NCBI RefSeq assembly: GCF_003289945.1
Contig: NZ_QMBP01000007.1
Location: forward strand, 186,001-250,000
DNA length: 64,000 nucleotides
Direction: 5' to 3'
DNA from: Mesorhizobium hawassense
Lineage (GTDB): Bacteria > Pseudomonadota > Alphaproteobacteria > Rhizobiales > Rhizobiaceae
Positions 48,506 to 59,796 of the stretch are shown here, piece after piece. The first letter of the stretch is position 1, and each line of letters starts with the position of its first letter. The notes beneath the pieces were generated by a model. It searched no databases, had not been told where the DNA came from, and worked only from the letters and a program-made list of their open reading frames with translations. A program made the position numbers and the translations under genes.

Positions 48506-49072
48506 CTACTCCATATTGGTGTGTCTGGCGCGCATCGCTTCCGGCGAGGCGTTGGTCAGCGCTTTGAGCTTCAGCACCATGATTTCGAACAGAAGGAACA
48601 GCGCGCCTTCGAACAGCGAGCCCATCGGCAGCACCGAGGTTCTCGCCGCGCCTTGGTCGCTGGCCATCGTCTGCGCCGGGATGAGCAAAGTGAAGTCCGC
48701 AAGCTTCTCGGCGCTGCTTGCCGGTTCCGCCGTCAACAGCAGCACCTTCGCGCCGGCCTCGCGGGCAACCCGCATCAAGGTCAGCACCGTGGTGGTCTCG
48801 CCCGGCCCTGAACTCGCCAGGAAGACGTCGCCCCGCCCGAGCGGCGGCGCGGTCATGTCGCCGACGACCGACACCGGCAGGCCGAGATGGTAGAGCCGCA
48901 TGGCGAAGCCCTTCACCTGCAGCGCCTCGCGTCCGCAGCCATAGACGGCGATCTTGCCCGCGCCGGCGAGCATTTCGCAGGCGGCGTCGATCCGTGCTTC
49001 ATCGGTGCGCGCCAGCACTGCGCCCAGTTCGTCCAGCGCGGTCGCGAACATGCCTGATCCGGCTTTGGTCAT
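48506..49072 (-). CDS. SIS-domain sugar phosphate isomerase-like protein
   Basis: A 188-residue single SIS domain, of the length and type of 6-phospho-3-hexuloisomerase. The phosphosugar-binding motifs KIAVYGCGREALQVKGFAMR and FLASSGPGETTTVLTLM are present. It probably isomerises a phosphoketose made from the imported sugar. It is transcribed with the creatininase-like gene and diverges from the aldo/keto reductase gene. Confidence 0.85.
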   Translation of the reverse strand: MTKAGSGMFATALDELGAVLARTDEARIDAACEMLAGAGKIAVYGCGREALQVKGFAMRLYHLGLPVSVVGDMTAPPLGRGDVFLASSGPGETTTVLTLMRVAREAGAKVLLLTAEPASSAEKLADFTLLIPAQTMASDQGAARTSVLPMGSLFEGALFLLFEIMVLKLKALTNASPEAMRARHTNME

Positions 49073-49224
49073 GACGGCTCACCCTGTATGCGGAGGTGTC
49101 ACTAAGCCTCTATGGATTTGCGGCTCACCGCCGCGAAAGGCTTGTTTTTGTTCATGCTACCACCGCGAAAATCGCTGTCCAACGAGCCTCGGCACTTTTG
49201 CTGGGCCACCAGCGTGATAGTGTC

Positions 49225-49235
49225 ATGTCAGACAA
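49225..49235. promoter_or_regulatory. GntR-type operator ATGTCAGACAA
   Basis: TGT-CAG-ACA with flanking A and A matches the FadR-subfamily operator TNGTNNNACNA in 5 of its 6 fixed bases. It lies 24 bases upstream of the aldo/keto reductase start, between it and the SIS gene. TCAGACA recurs at 49253-49259. A GntR regulator is not encoded nearby. Confidence 0.45.
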
Positions 49236-49258
49236 ATCACTCCGGGACATCGTCAGAC

Positions 49259-50281
49259 ATGAAGACACGGCATTTCGACCGCATCGGCAATGGCGGCATC
49301 ACCTTCACCGAGCTCGGCTTCGGCACCGCGCCGCTCGGCAATCTCTACCGCGCCATCTCCGACGAGGACGCCAATGCCACCCTGGAGGCGGCTTGGAAGG
49401 CGGGCTGCCGTTACTACGATACGGCGCCGCTTTACGGCCTCGGCCTGTCGGAAACTCGCCTCAACCCCTTTCTGCGCGGCAGGAAGCGCGACGACTATGT
49501 GCTGTCGAGCAAGGTTGGTCGCATCATGCGCGTCGTCCCGCCGGAACAGCGCACCGGCATCGGCAAGTTCTTCGAGACGCCGTCGCGCCGGGAAGTCTAC
49601 GACTACTCCTACGACGGCGTCATGCGATCCTTCGAGGCCTCGCTGGAACGCCTCGGCGTCGACCGCATCGACATCCTCTTCGTCCACGACGTCGACATCT
49701 TCACCCATGGCAGCAAGCAAGCCTCGGATGCCCGCATCGAGGAGTTCATGTCGTCCGGCTATTACGGGCTGCTGGCGCTGCGCGACCAAGGCGTGATCAA
49801 GGCCTTCGGCGGCGGCATCAACGAGTGGCAGGTCGCCCAGACGCTTGCCGAGCGCGGCGACTTCGACCTGTTCCTGCTCGCCGGCCGCTACACGCTGCTC
49901 GAGCAGGAGGCGCTGGCCAGCTTCCTGCCGCTTTGCCAGAAGCGCGGCATCGGCATCGTGCTGGGCGGCCCCTACAATTCCGGCGTGCTTGCCACTGGGC
50001 CGAAGCCCGGTGCCTTCTACGATTACAGCGAAGCGCCGAAGGAAATCCTCGATCGCGTGGCGCTCATCGAGGCCGTCTGCAAGCGCCACAATGTGCGCCT
50101 GATCGAGGCGGCGCTGCAATTTCCGCTGCAGCATCCTTCGGTGATGTCGGTGATCCCCGGCGGCCAGCGGCCGGCCGAAGTGGAAAGCAACCGGGCGCTA
50201 CTCGACACCAAAATACCGGCGGCGCTGTGGGCGGATTTGAAACAAGAAGGCCTGATGCGCGGCGACGCGCCGACGGCCTGA
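49259..50281 (+). CDS. aldo/keto reductase (aldose dehydrogenase type)
   Basis: A 340-residue TIM-barrel NAD(P)-dependent enzyme, similar to fucose/D-threo-aldose 1-dehydrogenases. The catalytic tetrad is Asp and Tyr in YYDTAPLYG, Lys in LSSKVGR, and His in LFVHDVD. The cofactor loop IPGGQRPAEVESN is C-terminal. With a FucU-like mutarotase nearby, oxidation of an aldose to its lactone is a sensible guess. The ATG follows a GntR-type operator; longer in-frame starts upstream lie in non-coding sequence. Confidence 0.88.
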   Translation: MKTRHFDRIGNGGITFTELGFGTAPLGNLYRAISDEDANATLEAAWKAGCRYYDTAPLYGLGLSETRLNPFLRGRKRDDYVLSSKVGRIMRVVPPEQRTGIGKFFETPSRREVYDYSYDGVMRSFEASLERLGVDRIDILFVHDVDIFTHGSKQASDARIEEFMSSGYYGLLALRDQGVIKAFGGGINEWQVAQTLAERGDFDLFLLAGRYTLLEQEALASFLPLCQKRGIGIVLGGPYNSGVLATGPKPGAFYDYSEAPKEILDRVALIEAVCKRHNVRLIEAALQFPLQHPSVMSVIPGGQRPAEVESNRALLDTKIPAALWADLKQEGLMRGDAPTA

Positions 50282-50303
50282 GCCGCTTCATCAGCCGCAA
50301 AAA

Positions 50304-50329
50304 GAAAAGCCGGGCAAGCCCGGCTTTTC
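50304..50329. terminator. bidirectional terminator between aldo/keto reductase and hupB
   Basis: GAAAAGCCGGGC and GCCCGGCTTTTC form a perfect 12-bp stem around two bases. On the minus strand it continues into TTTTTGCGG, a good intrinsic terminator for hupB; on the plus strand it ends the reductase transcript. Confidence 0.85.
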
Positions 50330-50349
50330 TGATCTTAAACAAAAAGGTC

Positions 50350-50622
50350 TTAGTTGACCGCGTCCTTGAGACCCTTGCCGGCCGAGAACTTCGGCACGGT
50401 GCGGGCCGGAATCTTCACTTCCGCGCCGGTCTGCGGGTTGCGGCCGGTCGAAGCAGCGCGTTTTGACACGGTGAAATTTCCGAAGCCGACAAGCCGGACA
50501 TCGCCGCCCTTCTTCAGTTCGCCAGTGATCACGGAGAACACCGCATCGACGGCGGACTGCGCATCAGCCTTCGAAATGCTTGCGGAGTCGGCGACGGCGG
50601 ACACCAGTTCGTTCTTGTTCAT
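50350..50622 (-). CDS. hupB: DNA-binding protein HU
   Basis: A 90-residue nucleoid protein that bends DNA without sequence preference. It begins MNKNELVSAVADSASISKAD and has the family signature VGFGNFTVSKRAASTGRNPQTG, with the DNA-inserting proline in KIPARTVPKFSAGKGLKDAV. It follows lon with 196 bases between, in the usual alphaproteobacterial order, and has its own promoter space. Confidence 0.97.
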   Translation of the reverse strand: MNKNELVSAVADSASISKADAQSAVDAVFSVITGELKKGGDVRLVGFGNFTVSKRAASTGRNPQTGAEVKIPARTVPKFSAGKGLKDAVN

Positions 50623-50766
50623 AAAAATTCCCTTCCATGAGAAAACCGGAACTTACGACTCATCCGGCAGGAAACGGACTTTAGAAAGAAGCGTTCCGGA
50701 ACCCAAGCCAAAAACCGCGGAATTCCGGGCTTTTTTGCATTTTTTCGTGGCTTTTTCACATGAAAA

Positions 50767-50787
50767 AGCCGGGCTCGAAGCCCGGCT
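50767..50787 (-). terminator. rho-independent terminator of lon
   Basis: AGCCGGGCT and AGCCCGGCT (9 bp) with a three-base loop. Read on the minus strand it is followed by TTTTTC, 32 bases past the lon stop. The stem resembles the hupB terminator. Confidence 0.8.
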
Positions 50788-50818
50788 CTCTCTTTGTGCA
50801 CCGCACCGTTAACTTTTG

Positions 50819-53230
<2,412 letters not shown>

Positions 53231-53453
53231 TGTCCAACCTTTCATGTCGCGGCCGCTTATTTTAGCCAACCGCGAATCTCATATTAACGACCGAGTGTCG
53301 TTCCGCCTACCACCGTTTGTGACGGGAGTTTTACAGCACAGAATTCGGCGCCTCGGCCTTCTGCTGTTAGGTGGATGCAGCCGGGGCAAAGATCAAGGGT
53401 TAACACGGTCGCTCGACCCGTTCCATTGCATGCCTTCCCGCCTTTCACAGCAA

Positions 53454-53476
53454 AACGGCGCCACGCGGGCGCCGTT
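53454..53476 (-). terminator. rho-independent terminator of clpX
   Basis: AACGGCGCC and GGCGCCGTT form a 9-bp stem with a five-base loop, followed on the minus strand by TTTTGCTG, about 28 bases past the clpX stop. It separates clpX from lon. Confidence 0.75.
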
Positions 53477-53504
53477 CCATGAAAATTGTGGGCCAGATGC
53501 CATT

Positions 53505-54779
53505 TCAGGCGCTGACATTGCCCTTCTTTTCCTTCTGCTCGGAATAGATGTAAAGCGGCCGGGCGCTGCCGGTCACCACCTCTTCCGAGATCACCACTTC
53601 GCGCACGCCTTCCAGCGCCGGAAGCTCGAACATGGTGTCGAGCAGAATCGCTTCCATGATGGAGCGCAGGCCGCGCGCGCCAGTCTTGCGCTCGATGGCG
53701 CGCTTGGCGATCGCCGACAGCGCGTTCTCGTGGAAGGTCAGGTCGACATTTTCCATCTCGAACAGCCGCTGATACTGCTTGACCAGCGCGTTCTTCGGCT
53801 CGGTCAGGATCTGGATCAGCGCCGGTTCGTCGAGGTCTTCCAATGTCGCCAGAACCGGCAGACGGCCGACGAATTCCGGGATCAGGCCGAATTTCAGCAG
53901 GTCTTCTGGCTCGACCTGGCGGAACAGGTCGCCGGTGCGGCGATCCTCGGGCGACGCCACGGTGGCACCGAAGCCGATCGAGGTCTTGCGCCCGCGATCC
54001 GAGATGATCTTGTCGAGGCCCGCGAAGGCGCCGCCGCAGATGAACAGAATGTTGGCGGTGTCGACCTGCAGGAATTCCTGCTGCGGATGCTTGCGGCCGC
54101 CCTGCGGCGGTACGGAGGCGACCGTGCCTTCCATGATCTTCAGGAGCGCCTGCTGCACGCCCTCGCCCGACACGTCGCGGGTTATCGAGGGATTGTCCGA
54201 CTTGCGCGAAATCTTGTCGATTTCGTCGATATAGACGATGCCGCGCTGGGCGCGCTCGACATTGTAGTCGGCTGACTGCAGCAGCTTCAGAATGATGTTC
54301 TCGACGTCCTCGCCGACGTAACCGGCCTCGGTCAGCGTCGTGGCGTCGGCCATCGTGAACGGCACGTCGATGATGCGGGCGAGCGTCTGCGCAAGAAGCG
54401 TCTTGCCGCAACCGGTCGGGCCGATCAGCAGGATGTTCGACTTCGCCAGTTCGACGTCGTTGTTCTTGCCGGCATGCGCGAGGCGCTTGTAGTGGTTGTG
54501 GACCGCCACCGACAGCACGCGCTTGGCGTAAGGTTGGCCGATGACGTAGTCGTCGAGGACCTTGAGGATCTCCTGCGGTGTCGGCACGCCCTCGCGCGAC
54601 TTCACCATCGAGGTCTTGTTCTCCTCGCGGATGATGTCCATGCAGAGCTCGACGCACTCGTCGCAGATGAAGACGGTCGGACCGGCGATCAGCTTGCGGA
54701 CTTCGTGCTGGCTCTTGCCGCAAAACGAGCAGTAAAGCGTGTTCTTTGAATCACCGCTATTGTTGCCGACCTTGCTCAT
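53505..54779 (-). CDS. clpX: ClpX unfoldase subunit
   Basis: The AAA+ unfoldase that feeds substrates to ClpP; in alphaproteobacteria this controls cell-cycle proteins such as CtrA. It is 424 residues. The N-terminal zinc finger has C17, C20, C39, C42; Walker A is [13 protein letters not shown]; Walker B is [10 protein letters not shown]; sensor regions follow. The ATG has AGGACAGG upstream. The gap to clpP is 295 bases, so a separate promoter is possible. Confidence 0.98.
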   Translation of the reverse strand: MSKVGNNSGDSKNTLYCSFCGKSQHEVRKLIAGPTVFICDECVELCMDIIREENKTSMVKSREGVPTPQEILKVLDDYVIGQPYAKRVLSVAVHNHYKRLAHAGKNNDVELAKSNILLIGPTGCGKTLLAQTLARIIDVPFTMADATTLTEAGYVGEDVENIILKLLQSADYNVERAQRGIVYIDEIDKISRKSDNPSITRDVSGEGVQQALLKIMEGTVASVPPQGGRKHPQQEFLQVDTANILFICGGAFAGLDKIISDRGRKTSIGFGATVASPEDRRTGDLFRQVEPEDLLKFGLIPEFVGRLPVLATLEDLDEPALIQILTEPKNALVKQYQRLFEMENVDLTFHENALSAIAKRAIERKTGARGLRSIMEAILLDTMFELPALEGVREVVISEEVVTGSARPLYIYSEQKEKKGNVSA

Positions 54780-54999
54780 TTTCCTGTCCTTTCACCAACG
54801 CCCGCCGATGGTCTGGCTCGAGTGACGTCTCACCAATCTATCGCGGGAATCCGCCACCGCCAGTGTCCCGGCTCACACAGCGCATCCCGTACGAAACACG
54901 AAATCAGAAAACGCGGCAATGATTCGAAGCAACCCCACGCAAAGCTAAGCCGTCGAAAATCAACATAGCCTTAACGTAGGCAATCCCAACGCCTGAGGG

Positions 55000-55066
55000 A
55001 ACAGCCAAATGTGGCCGAAATGCCGCAAAACACGCCAAAAGCGCGTTATGCTGCCATTTGGCTGTT
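55000..55066. repeat. 12-bp inverted repeat downstream of clpP
   Basis: AACAGCCAAATG (55000-55011) and CATTTGGCTGTT (55055-55066) are perfect complements around 43 bases, nine bases past the clpP stop. It can form a long-stem hairpin at the 3' end of clpP mRNA. The rest of the 295-base gap to clpX is AT-rich with no gene that I can support. Confidence 0.5.
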
Positions 55067-55074
55067 AGTCCAGG

Positions 55075-55704
55075 TCAGGCGGTCGCCGTCTCGGTCGACT
55101 CACGGCTCGAAATGACCTTGTCGATCAGGCCGAAGTCCTTGGCCTCGTCCGCGGTCATGAAATGGTCGCGGTCGAGCGTCTTCTCGATCTCGTCATAGCT
55201 CTTGCCGGTGTGCTTGACATAGACCTCGTTCAAGCGGCGCTTCAGCTTGATTATGTCCTGCGCATGACGTTCGATGTCCGAAGCCTGGCCCTGGAAGCCG
55301 CCGGACGGCTGATGGACCATGATACGGGCGTTCGGCGTGGCAAAGCGCATGTCCTTGTGGCCGGCGGTCAAAAGCAGCGAGCCCATCGAAGCGGCCTGGC
55401 CGATGCAGAGCGTCGACACGGCCGGCTTGATGAACTGCATGGTGTCGTAGATCGCCATGCCCGAGGTGACGACGCCGCCCGGCGAATTGATATAGAGGTT
55501 GATCTCCTTCTTGGGGTTCTCCGCCTCGAGGAACAAAAGCTGTGCACAAACCAGCGTCGCCATCCCGTCCTCGACCGGGCCGGTGATGAAGATGATGCGT
55601 TCCTTCAAGAGGCGCGAGAAGATGTCATAGGCACGCTCGCCGCGATTGGTCTGTTCGACCACCATCGGAACGAGGTTCATGTAGGTTTCAACGGGGTTCT
55701 TCAT
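55075..55704 (-). CDS. clpP: ClpP protease subunit
   Basis: The serine peptidase of ClpXP and ClpAP, 209 residues. The catalytic triad is Ser in [11 protein letters not shown] (near residue 106), His in [11 protein letters not shown] (near 131), and Asp in [13 protein letters not shown] (near 180). The N-terminal pore loop sequence [17 protein letters not shown] is typical. A possible promoter is listed separately. It is the first gene of the clpP-clpX-lon-hupB chain. Confidence 0.98.
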   Translation of the reverse strand: MKNPVETYMNLVPMVVEQTNRGERAYDIFSRLLKERIIFITGPVEDGMATLVCAQLLFLEAENPKKEINLYINSPGGVVTSGMAIYDTMQFIKPAVSTLCIGQAASMGSLLLTAGHKDMRFATPNARIMVHQPSGGFQGQASDIERHAQDIIKLKRRLNEVYVKHTGKSYDEIEKTLDRDHFMTADEAKDFGLIDKVISSRESTETATA

Positions 55705-55784
55705 GGACTACCCTTGTTGGAGAGGAATTCCGGCACGGTGATAGGTCAGCAATCGCGCGGAATCGTTCTGGATCGGTTACGATC

Positions 55785-55814
55785 TAAATAGGATGCCGGC
55801 TCACCCTAGCGCAA
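55785..55814 (-). promoter_or_regulatory. candidate promoter of clpP
   Basis: On the minus strand TTGCGC, 18 bases, then TATTTA, about 80 bases upstream of the start. Both hexamers are weak matches. A heat-shock sigma promoter could not be drawn with proper spacing, so this is tentative. The rest of the gap 55705-56048 holds nothing I can support. Confidence 0.3.
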
Positions 55815-56048
55815 GGCCGCCTCTCCTAGCCATCTGGTTAACTCGAATCAAGCGGGACGGCCGGTGAAACGCGGAGGATTTGGCCCCTTCAAGATGGGCT
55901 CGGCTCCTGTTGGCCCGCCGAAGCCATCCGCGAGGTAGCAATTCCTTAACCGCGCCGCTTAACGCAAAGCCTTGAAATCGCTGTCCACCCCCGGACCTTC
56001 CGCTACAGTCCTGCGTTGTGAAGGCGTCCTTTTCAACGGGGGAATGTC

Positions 56049-56636
56049 ATGATCCGCAAAAGCTCCGCATCGCTCGCGGCAGTCGCGATGCTTGCCACCG
56101 TCTCGGAAACCGCCGCCGGCGGGCGTGCACTCGAATGCTACGAGCCGATCCACAGGCCGGCGCTTTACGACACCGTCTATGAGGACGTGATGCTGAGCCC
56201 CGGCGGACAGGTGGTCGATTACGACGCGCCGATTTACGGCACCTATCAGGGCGTGGAGCAGATCGCGCCGCCGCGCGTCACCTATGAGACCGTCCCGGCG
56301 GCCACACGCACGGTCTACCACACGGTCAAGGTCGACGACGGCGGATACACCTGGGAATGGCGCGTCATCCATGGCCGCAAGGTGCTGTGCAAGATATGGC
56401 GCAAGGCCCGCTATGCTCGCGTCGCCGAGACCGTCGTGGTCAGGCCGGAACGCGCCCGGCGTGTGGTCGTGCCGGCCGAATATGAGAGCGTCGCCCACGA
56501 AGTGCTGGTGCGGCCGGAGCAGGTGCGCGTGCGGGAAATCCCGCCTTCTTACGGAACGGTGGCGCGTCGGGTGGTGGTGCGGGAAGGTTCGACCAGCTGG
56601 CGGCGGGTCCATATCCCGCGGCATTGCCAGGATTAG
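56049..56636 (+). CDS. secreted protein with repeated VxxRPE-type motif
   Basis: A 195-residue exported protein of unknown function. The signal peptide ends near residue 22 (ETAAG). The mature part has two cysteines (ECYEPIH, KVLCKIW) and a C-terminal run of repeats: VAETVVVRPERARRVVVPAEY, then VAHEVLVRPEQVRVREIPPSY, then VARRVVVREG, each about 20-25 residues. Earlier, YETVPAATRTVYHTVKV looks like a degenerate copy. It is probably a beta-structured periplasmic or surface protein. The gene stands alone. Confidence 0.7.
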   Translation: MIRKSSASLAAVAMLATVSETAAGGRALECYEPIHRPALYDTVYEDVMLSPGGQVVDYDAPIYGTYQGVEQIAPPRVTYETVPAATRTVYHTVKVDDGGYTWEWRVIHGRKVLCKIWRKARYARVAETVVVRPERARRVVVPAEYESVAHEVLVRPEQVRVREIPPSYGTVARRVVVREGSTSWRRVHIPRHCQD

Positions 56637-56708
56637 GCGGCTTTCGCCTGAAGGTCGTAATGGGCCGGGCGGCGGTGTCGCGCGTCCCGGCCGGATGAAT
56701 TGCTGGCT

Positions 56709-56810
56709 TAGAGCAATTCCAGGAAAGTGTGAGCGGTTTTCCGTCCGGAATTGCGTAAAAACAAAGAGATAGAGCGGTTCGCCGTTTCCGTGAAACGGTG
56801 AAACGCTCTA
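56709..56810. repeat. RIME-like element, copy 1
   Basis: A 102-bp element with two palindromes: GAGCAATTCC ... GGAATTGCG and TAGAGCGGTTC ... the closing CGCTCTA. It is nearly identical (about eight differences by eye) to the copy at 62.5 kb. Its last bases include the TAG stop codon of the DUF3126 gene on the minus strand. The design fits the rhizobial RIME family (recalled). Confidence 0.85.
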
Positions 56811-57011
56811 GGCCAGATCGATGTCGAGAATGGCCATCGAGAAATTGTAGTCGCCGTCGTCCTCATCCTTGAAGACGATGCCGAGGAACTCGTCGCCGAC
56901 ATAGACCTCGGCCGAGTCTTCCTTGCGCGGGCGCGCCTTGACCTGCAGCTTGGGATTCTGGAAGACGCGCTTGAAATAGGCGTCCAGCTTTCTGATTTCG
57001 TCAGGCTTCAA
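56808..57011 (-). CDS. DUF3126 family protein
   Basis: A 67-residue protein (LKPDEIRKLDAYFKRVFQNP at the start, KDEDDGDYNFSMAILDIDL at the end) recognised as DUF3126, a small alphaproteobacterial family of unknown function. The start is a TTG with GGAG upstream; the first 25 codons of a longer frame do not fit the family. It lies downstream of cysE, a conserved pairing in rhizobia as I recall. Its stop codon comes from the RIME-like element, so the repeat has inserted at or formed the gene's end. Confidence 0.8.
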   Translation of the reverse strand: MKPDEIRKLDAYFKRVFQNPKLQVKARPRKEDSAEVYVGDEFLGIVFKDEDDGDYNFSMAILDIDLA

Positions 57012-57159
57012 AAGTCTTCTCCGAAATGTCGGCCTTGTTCGTTGGAACGCGCTTCTGACACGCCAACAATGGCCATGTAAAGGCAAGCCGGCACAATTGC
57101 ATAGGACAAGCCGGCCGAGACCGGGCGGCCGGATTTCGGCGGTTCCCGCGACGGCAAAG

Positions 57160-58008
57160 TCAGATGTCGAAGCTGACGACGTGATCCATGCTCTGCGACG
57201 GCAGGAGCTGGTCCATCTGCCGCGAGGGCTGGTCGCAGCCGGTCTCGCCGACGACCCGCGCCGGCACGCCAGCGACCGTCTTGTTGTGCGGGACGGGCGA
57301 CAGCACCACCGATCCGGCGGCGATCTTCGAGCAATGACCGACCTCGATATTGCCGAGGATCTTGGCGCCGGCGCCGATCAGCACGCCGCGACGGATCTTT
57401 GGATGACGGTCGCCATTGGCCTTGCCGGTGCCACCCAGCGTCACCCCGTGCAGGATCGACACGTCATCCTCGATGACCGCCGTCTCGCCGACGACTAGGC
57501 CGGTGGCGTGGTCGATGAAGATGCCCTTGCCGATGCGCGCGGCCGGATTGATGTCGGTCTGGAACACCGAGGACGACCGGCTCTGCAGGTAGAGCGCGAA
57601 GTCCCGGCGGCCCTGGTTCCACAGCCAATGCGCCAGGCGATGCGTCTGGATGGCGTGAAAACCCTTGAAATAGAGCACCGGCATGATGAAACGGTCGCAG
57701 GCCGGGTCGCGGTCGTAATAGGCCTGGATGTCGACACGCACCGTCGTGCTCCAGTCTGGATCGTCGGCCAGCATGGCCTTGAAGGTCTGGCGGATGAGGT
57801 CGGAGCCGATGTCCTGGTGATCGAGGCGCTCGGCCAGCCGGTGAATGACCGTCTCCTCCAGGCTCTCCTGGTTTAAGACGGTCGCATAGAGGAAAGCCGC
57901 GAGCAGCGGATCGCGGTTGACCGCTTCCATCGCCTCGTCACGGATCGATCGCCAGATCGGGTCGACCGGCTGCACCATGCTGGGGCGGGCAATCGTAACG
58001 CTGTTCAT
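57160..58008 (-). CDS. cysE: serine O-acetyltransferase
   Basis: Acetylates L-serine with acetyl-CoA, the first step of cysteine synthesis. It is 282 residues: a helical N-terminal domain (WRSIRDEAMEAVNRDPLLAAF) and a C-terminal left-handed beta helix of hexapeptide repeats. Catalytic residues sit in GIFIDHATGLVVGETAVIEDD and in HGVTLGGTGKANGDRHP. The C-terminal tail ends in Ile (VSFDI), which would dock in cysteine synthase CysK. Confidence 0.96.
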   Translation of the reverse strand: MNSVTIARPSMVQPVDPIWRSIRDEAMEAVNRDPLLAAFLYATVLNQESLEETVIHRLAERLDHQDIGSDLIRQTFKAMLADDPDWSTTVRVDIQAYYDRDPACDRFIMPVLYFKGFHAIQTHRLAHWLWNQGRRDFALYLQSRSSSVFQTDINPAARIGKGIFIDHATGLVVGETAVIEDDVSILHGVTLGGTGKANGDRHPKIRRGVLIGAGAKILGNIEVGHCSKIAAGSVVLSPVPHNKTVAGVPARVVGETGCDQPSRQMDQLLPSQSMDHVVSFDI

Positions 58009-58211
58009 CGACGCTCTCCGGCCTTACTCTTTCTCCGGCGGCACATATAGGCTAGATCATAGCACGGTTGAACTCAATTTTCCTTAGTGCTTTGTCAAAT
58101 GGACATGGTTCACGCAAATTCAAGCGACGATGGAAAACGAACCCTTGATCGAGATCGCGTTCGAAATCGCTCCATTTTCGCATTCTCAGCCCTAAAACTC
58201 GGCGCCAGAGC

Positions 58212-58847
58212 CTATTCCGGCAGCGTCGTTCCGGCCTGCTCCGCCACCATGTAGGCGGCATACCAGTCGGGCCAGTTCGTGTCATACTGGCCGCCGGTGC
58301 GCTTCTCGTGCTCGCCGTGCGCCGCGGCCGCTCGCCGCAACGCTGCGGCAAGGCCCGTCACCGAGGTGAAGACCGTGTCCTTGGCATCGACACGGCCAGG
58401 CAGACGCTGGGTGATCTCCTGCAACAGCCAGCCATTGCCGTCCGGATCGCTGAAGGTGACGAATGAGGAATAGCTGCGCCCCTCCGGATGCCGGCCCTTG
58501 ATCGGCGGCTGGCCGGCGCCGTTGCGATGAAACACTTCGCTTGCCTCGACGCCGCGCGCCACGAGTTCGGCGCGAGCCGCTTCGATGTCGGTCACAATCA
58601 GATAAAGCACTTTTGCCGAACCGGGCGCGGCGGAGGTGATACCCGTGCCAAAATGGATCGAACAAGGCGAGCCCGGCGGGGTGAACTGCACGACCCGAAA
58701 TGTGTCGCCGACCACGAAGTCGGCGTCGAGCCTCCAACCCAAGCCGACATAGAAGGCCTTGGCTCGATCGACGTCGGCAACGGGAATGACGACGGCCTCC
58801 AGCTTCATGTCGATCATGCCCGGTTTTGGTGCGCTCCCGCTGCTCAT
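58212..58847 (-). CDS. VOC family protein
   Basis: A 211-residue glyoxalase/bleomycin-resistance-like protein starting MKLEAVVIPVADVDRAKAFYV after a short leader. SFVTFSDPDGNGWLLQEIT is the typical C-terminal VOC motif, followed by a helical extension of 65 residues (RRAAAAHGEHEKRTGGQYD ...). The ATG has GGAGGAGC upstream. No substrate is indicated. It diverges from the HD-domain gene. Confidence 0.85.
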   Translation of the reverse strand: MSSGSAPKPGMIDMKLEAVVIPVADVDRAKAFYVGLGWRLDADFVVGDTFRVVQFTPPGSPCSIHFGTGITSAAPGSAKVLYLIVTDIEAARAELVARGVEASEVFHRNGAGQPPIKGRHPEGRSYSSFVTFSDPDGNGWLLQEITQRLPGRVDAKDTVFTSVTGLAAALRRAAAAHGEHEKRTGGQYDTNWPDWYAAYMVAEQAGTTLPE

Positions 58848-58994
58848 GCCAAGCTCCTCCGGTTCAGTTCTGGTTCAGTGACTGGTGTGCAGCTTCTCGC
58901 CGCAGCCCATTTTGGTCAATCGGCTGACGACAATGCTGTTGAAGTTGACGGCGACTTGCGCTGTCTTGCCGCCAGCGGCCCGGGAAAATTCGCC

Positions 58995-59603
58995 ATGGAA
59001 GAAGAAACGCTGATCGACGACGCGCTGAAAAGCGAGCTTGCCGCGCTCTATCGAGCCAAAGATCGCCACTATCACGGCCTGGCTCATATCGAGGCCATGC
59101 TGGCGCTGGCTCGAGAATATCGGGGCCTGCTCGACGATCGAGGTGCCGTCGAGGCGGCGATCTGGTTTCACGATGCCATCTATGACAGCCGCGCCAAGGA
59201 CAATGAGGCAAAAAGCGCCGAGCTGGCAGAGAAGAAGCTCGTCGGACGTGCCAATCCGCTTCGCCTCGCCCGCATCGCGGCGATGATCAACGCCACGGCC
59301 ATGCACCAATTGCCGTCTTTCCGCGACGAGAATGCGCTCAACGATGCGGCCCTTTTGCTCGACATGGATCTGGCGATCCTAGGTGCCGAACCGGCTGTAT
59401 TCGATGCCTATGAGAAAGCGGTCCGGCTGGAGTATGGCTGGGTGGAGGAGCCGATGTGGCGCGCCGGCCGCTCGGCCGTCCTGAAGAGTTTCCTCGCCCG
59501 GCCAGATATTTTCTACACAGCCGAGTTCCGGCGGCGTTTCGAGCCGAAGGCGAGGCAGAACATCGAGCGATCGCTCGCGGCGCTGGAAGGCAGGACCGCT
59601 TAA
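58995..59603 (+). CDS. HD-superfamily metal-dependent phosphohydrolase-like protein
   Basis: A 202-residue protein of the COG4339-type HD family. The metal site includes RHYHGLAHIEAM near residue 23 and the HD pair in IWFHDAIYD near residue 58, with later NATAMHQLP and LLDMDLAILG. Nucleotide or phosphate-ester substrates are usual for the superfamily, but this member is uncharacterised. The stop codon overlaps the remnant GNAT frame on the other strand. Confidence 0.85.
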   Translation: MEEETLIDDALKSELAALYRAKDRHYHGLAHIEAMLALAREYRGLLDDRGAVEAAIWFHDAIYDSRAKDNEAKSAELAEKKLVGRANPLRLARIAAMINATAMHQLPSFRDENALNDAALLLDMDLAILGAEPAVFDAYEKAVRLEYGWVEEPMWRAGRSAVLKSFLARPDIFYTAEFRRRFEPKARQNIERSLAALEGRTA

Positions 59604-59796
59604 TCCGGAAAGGTCTCGATTCGTCGCGCGTAAGGCTCGAATCCAGCGCGTTCATAGACCGGCTGGGCCGCCGGATGGTCATGGCGGGACAGGGCGAAGG
59701 TGACAGATGCGGCGGCCCTGCGGCGGCGTCAGCATCTCCCATTTGGGTGGCGAGAAGGTCAACCATTGCCAGCCGCGAGAAGCGCAGCGCGCTCAA
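59600..59796 (-). pseudogene. decayed GNAT acetyltransferase remnant
   Basis: The minus strand encodes, in one frame, FALSRHDHPAAQPVYERAGF followed by EPYARRIETFPD and a stop, the typical C-terminal beta-bulge and Tyr-Glu-Arg motif of GNAT enzymes. Upstream, in a different frame, is MVDLLATQMGDADAAAG, which fits the preceding helix. A frameshift between them and loss of the 5' part indicate a pseudogene. Confidence 0.55.

Noticed and set aside
55785..55815. Heat-shock (RpoH) promoter for clpP
   Set aside because: CTTG and CTATTT are 20 bases apart, longer than the expected spacing.
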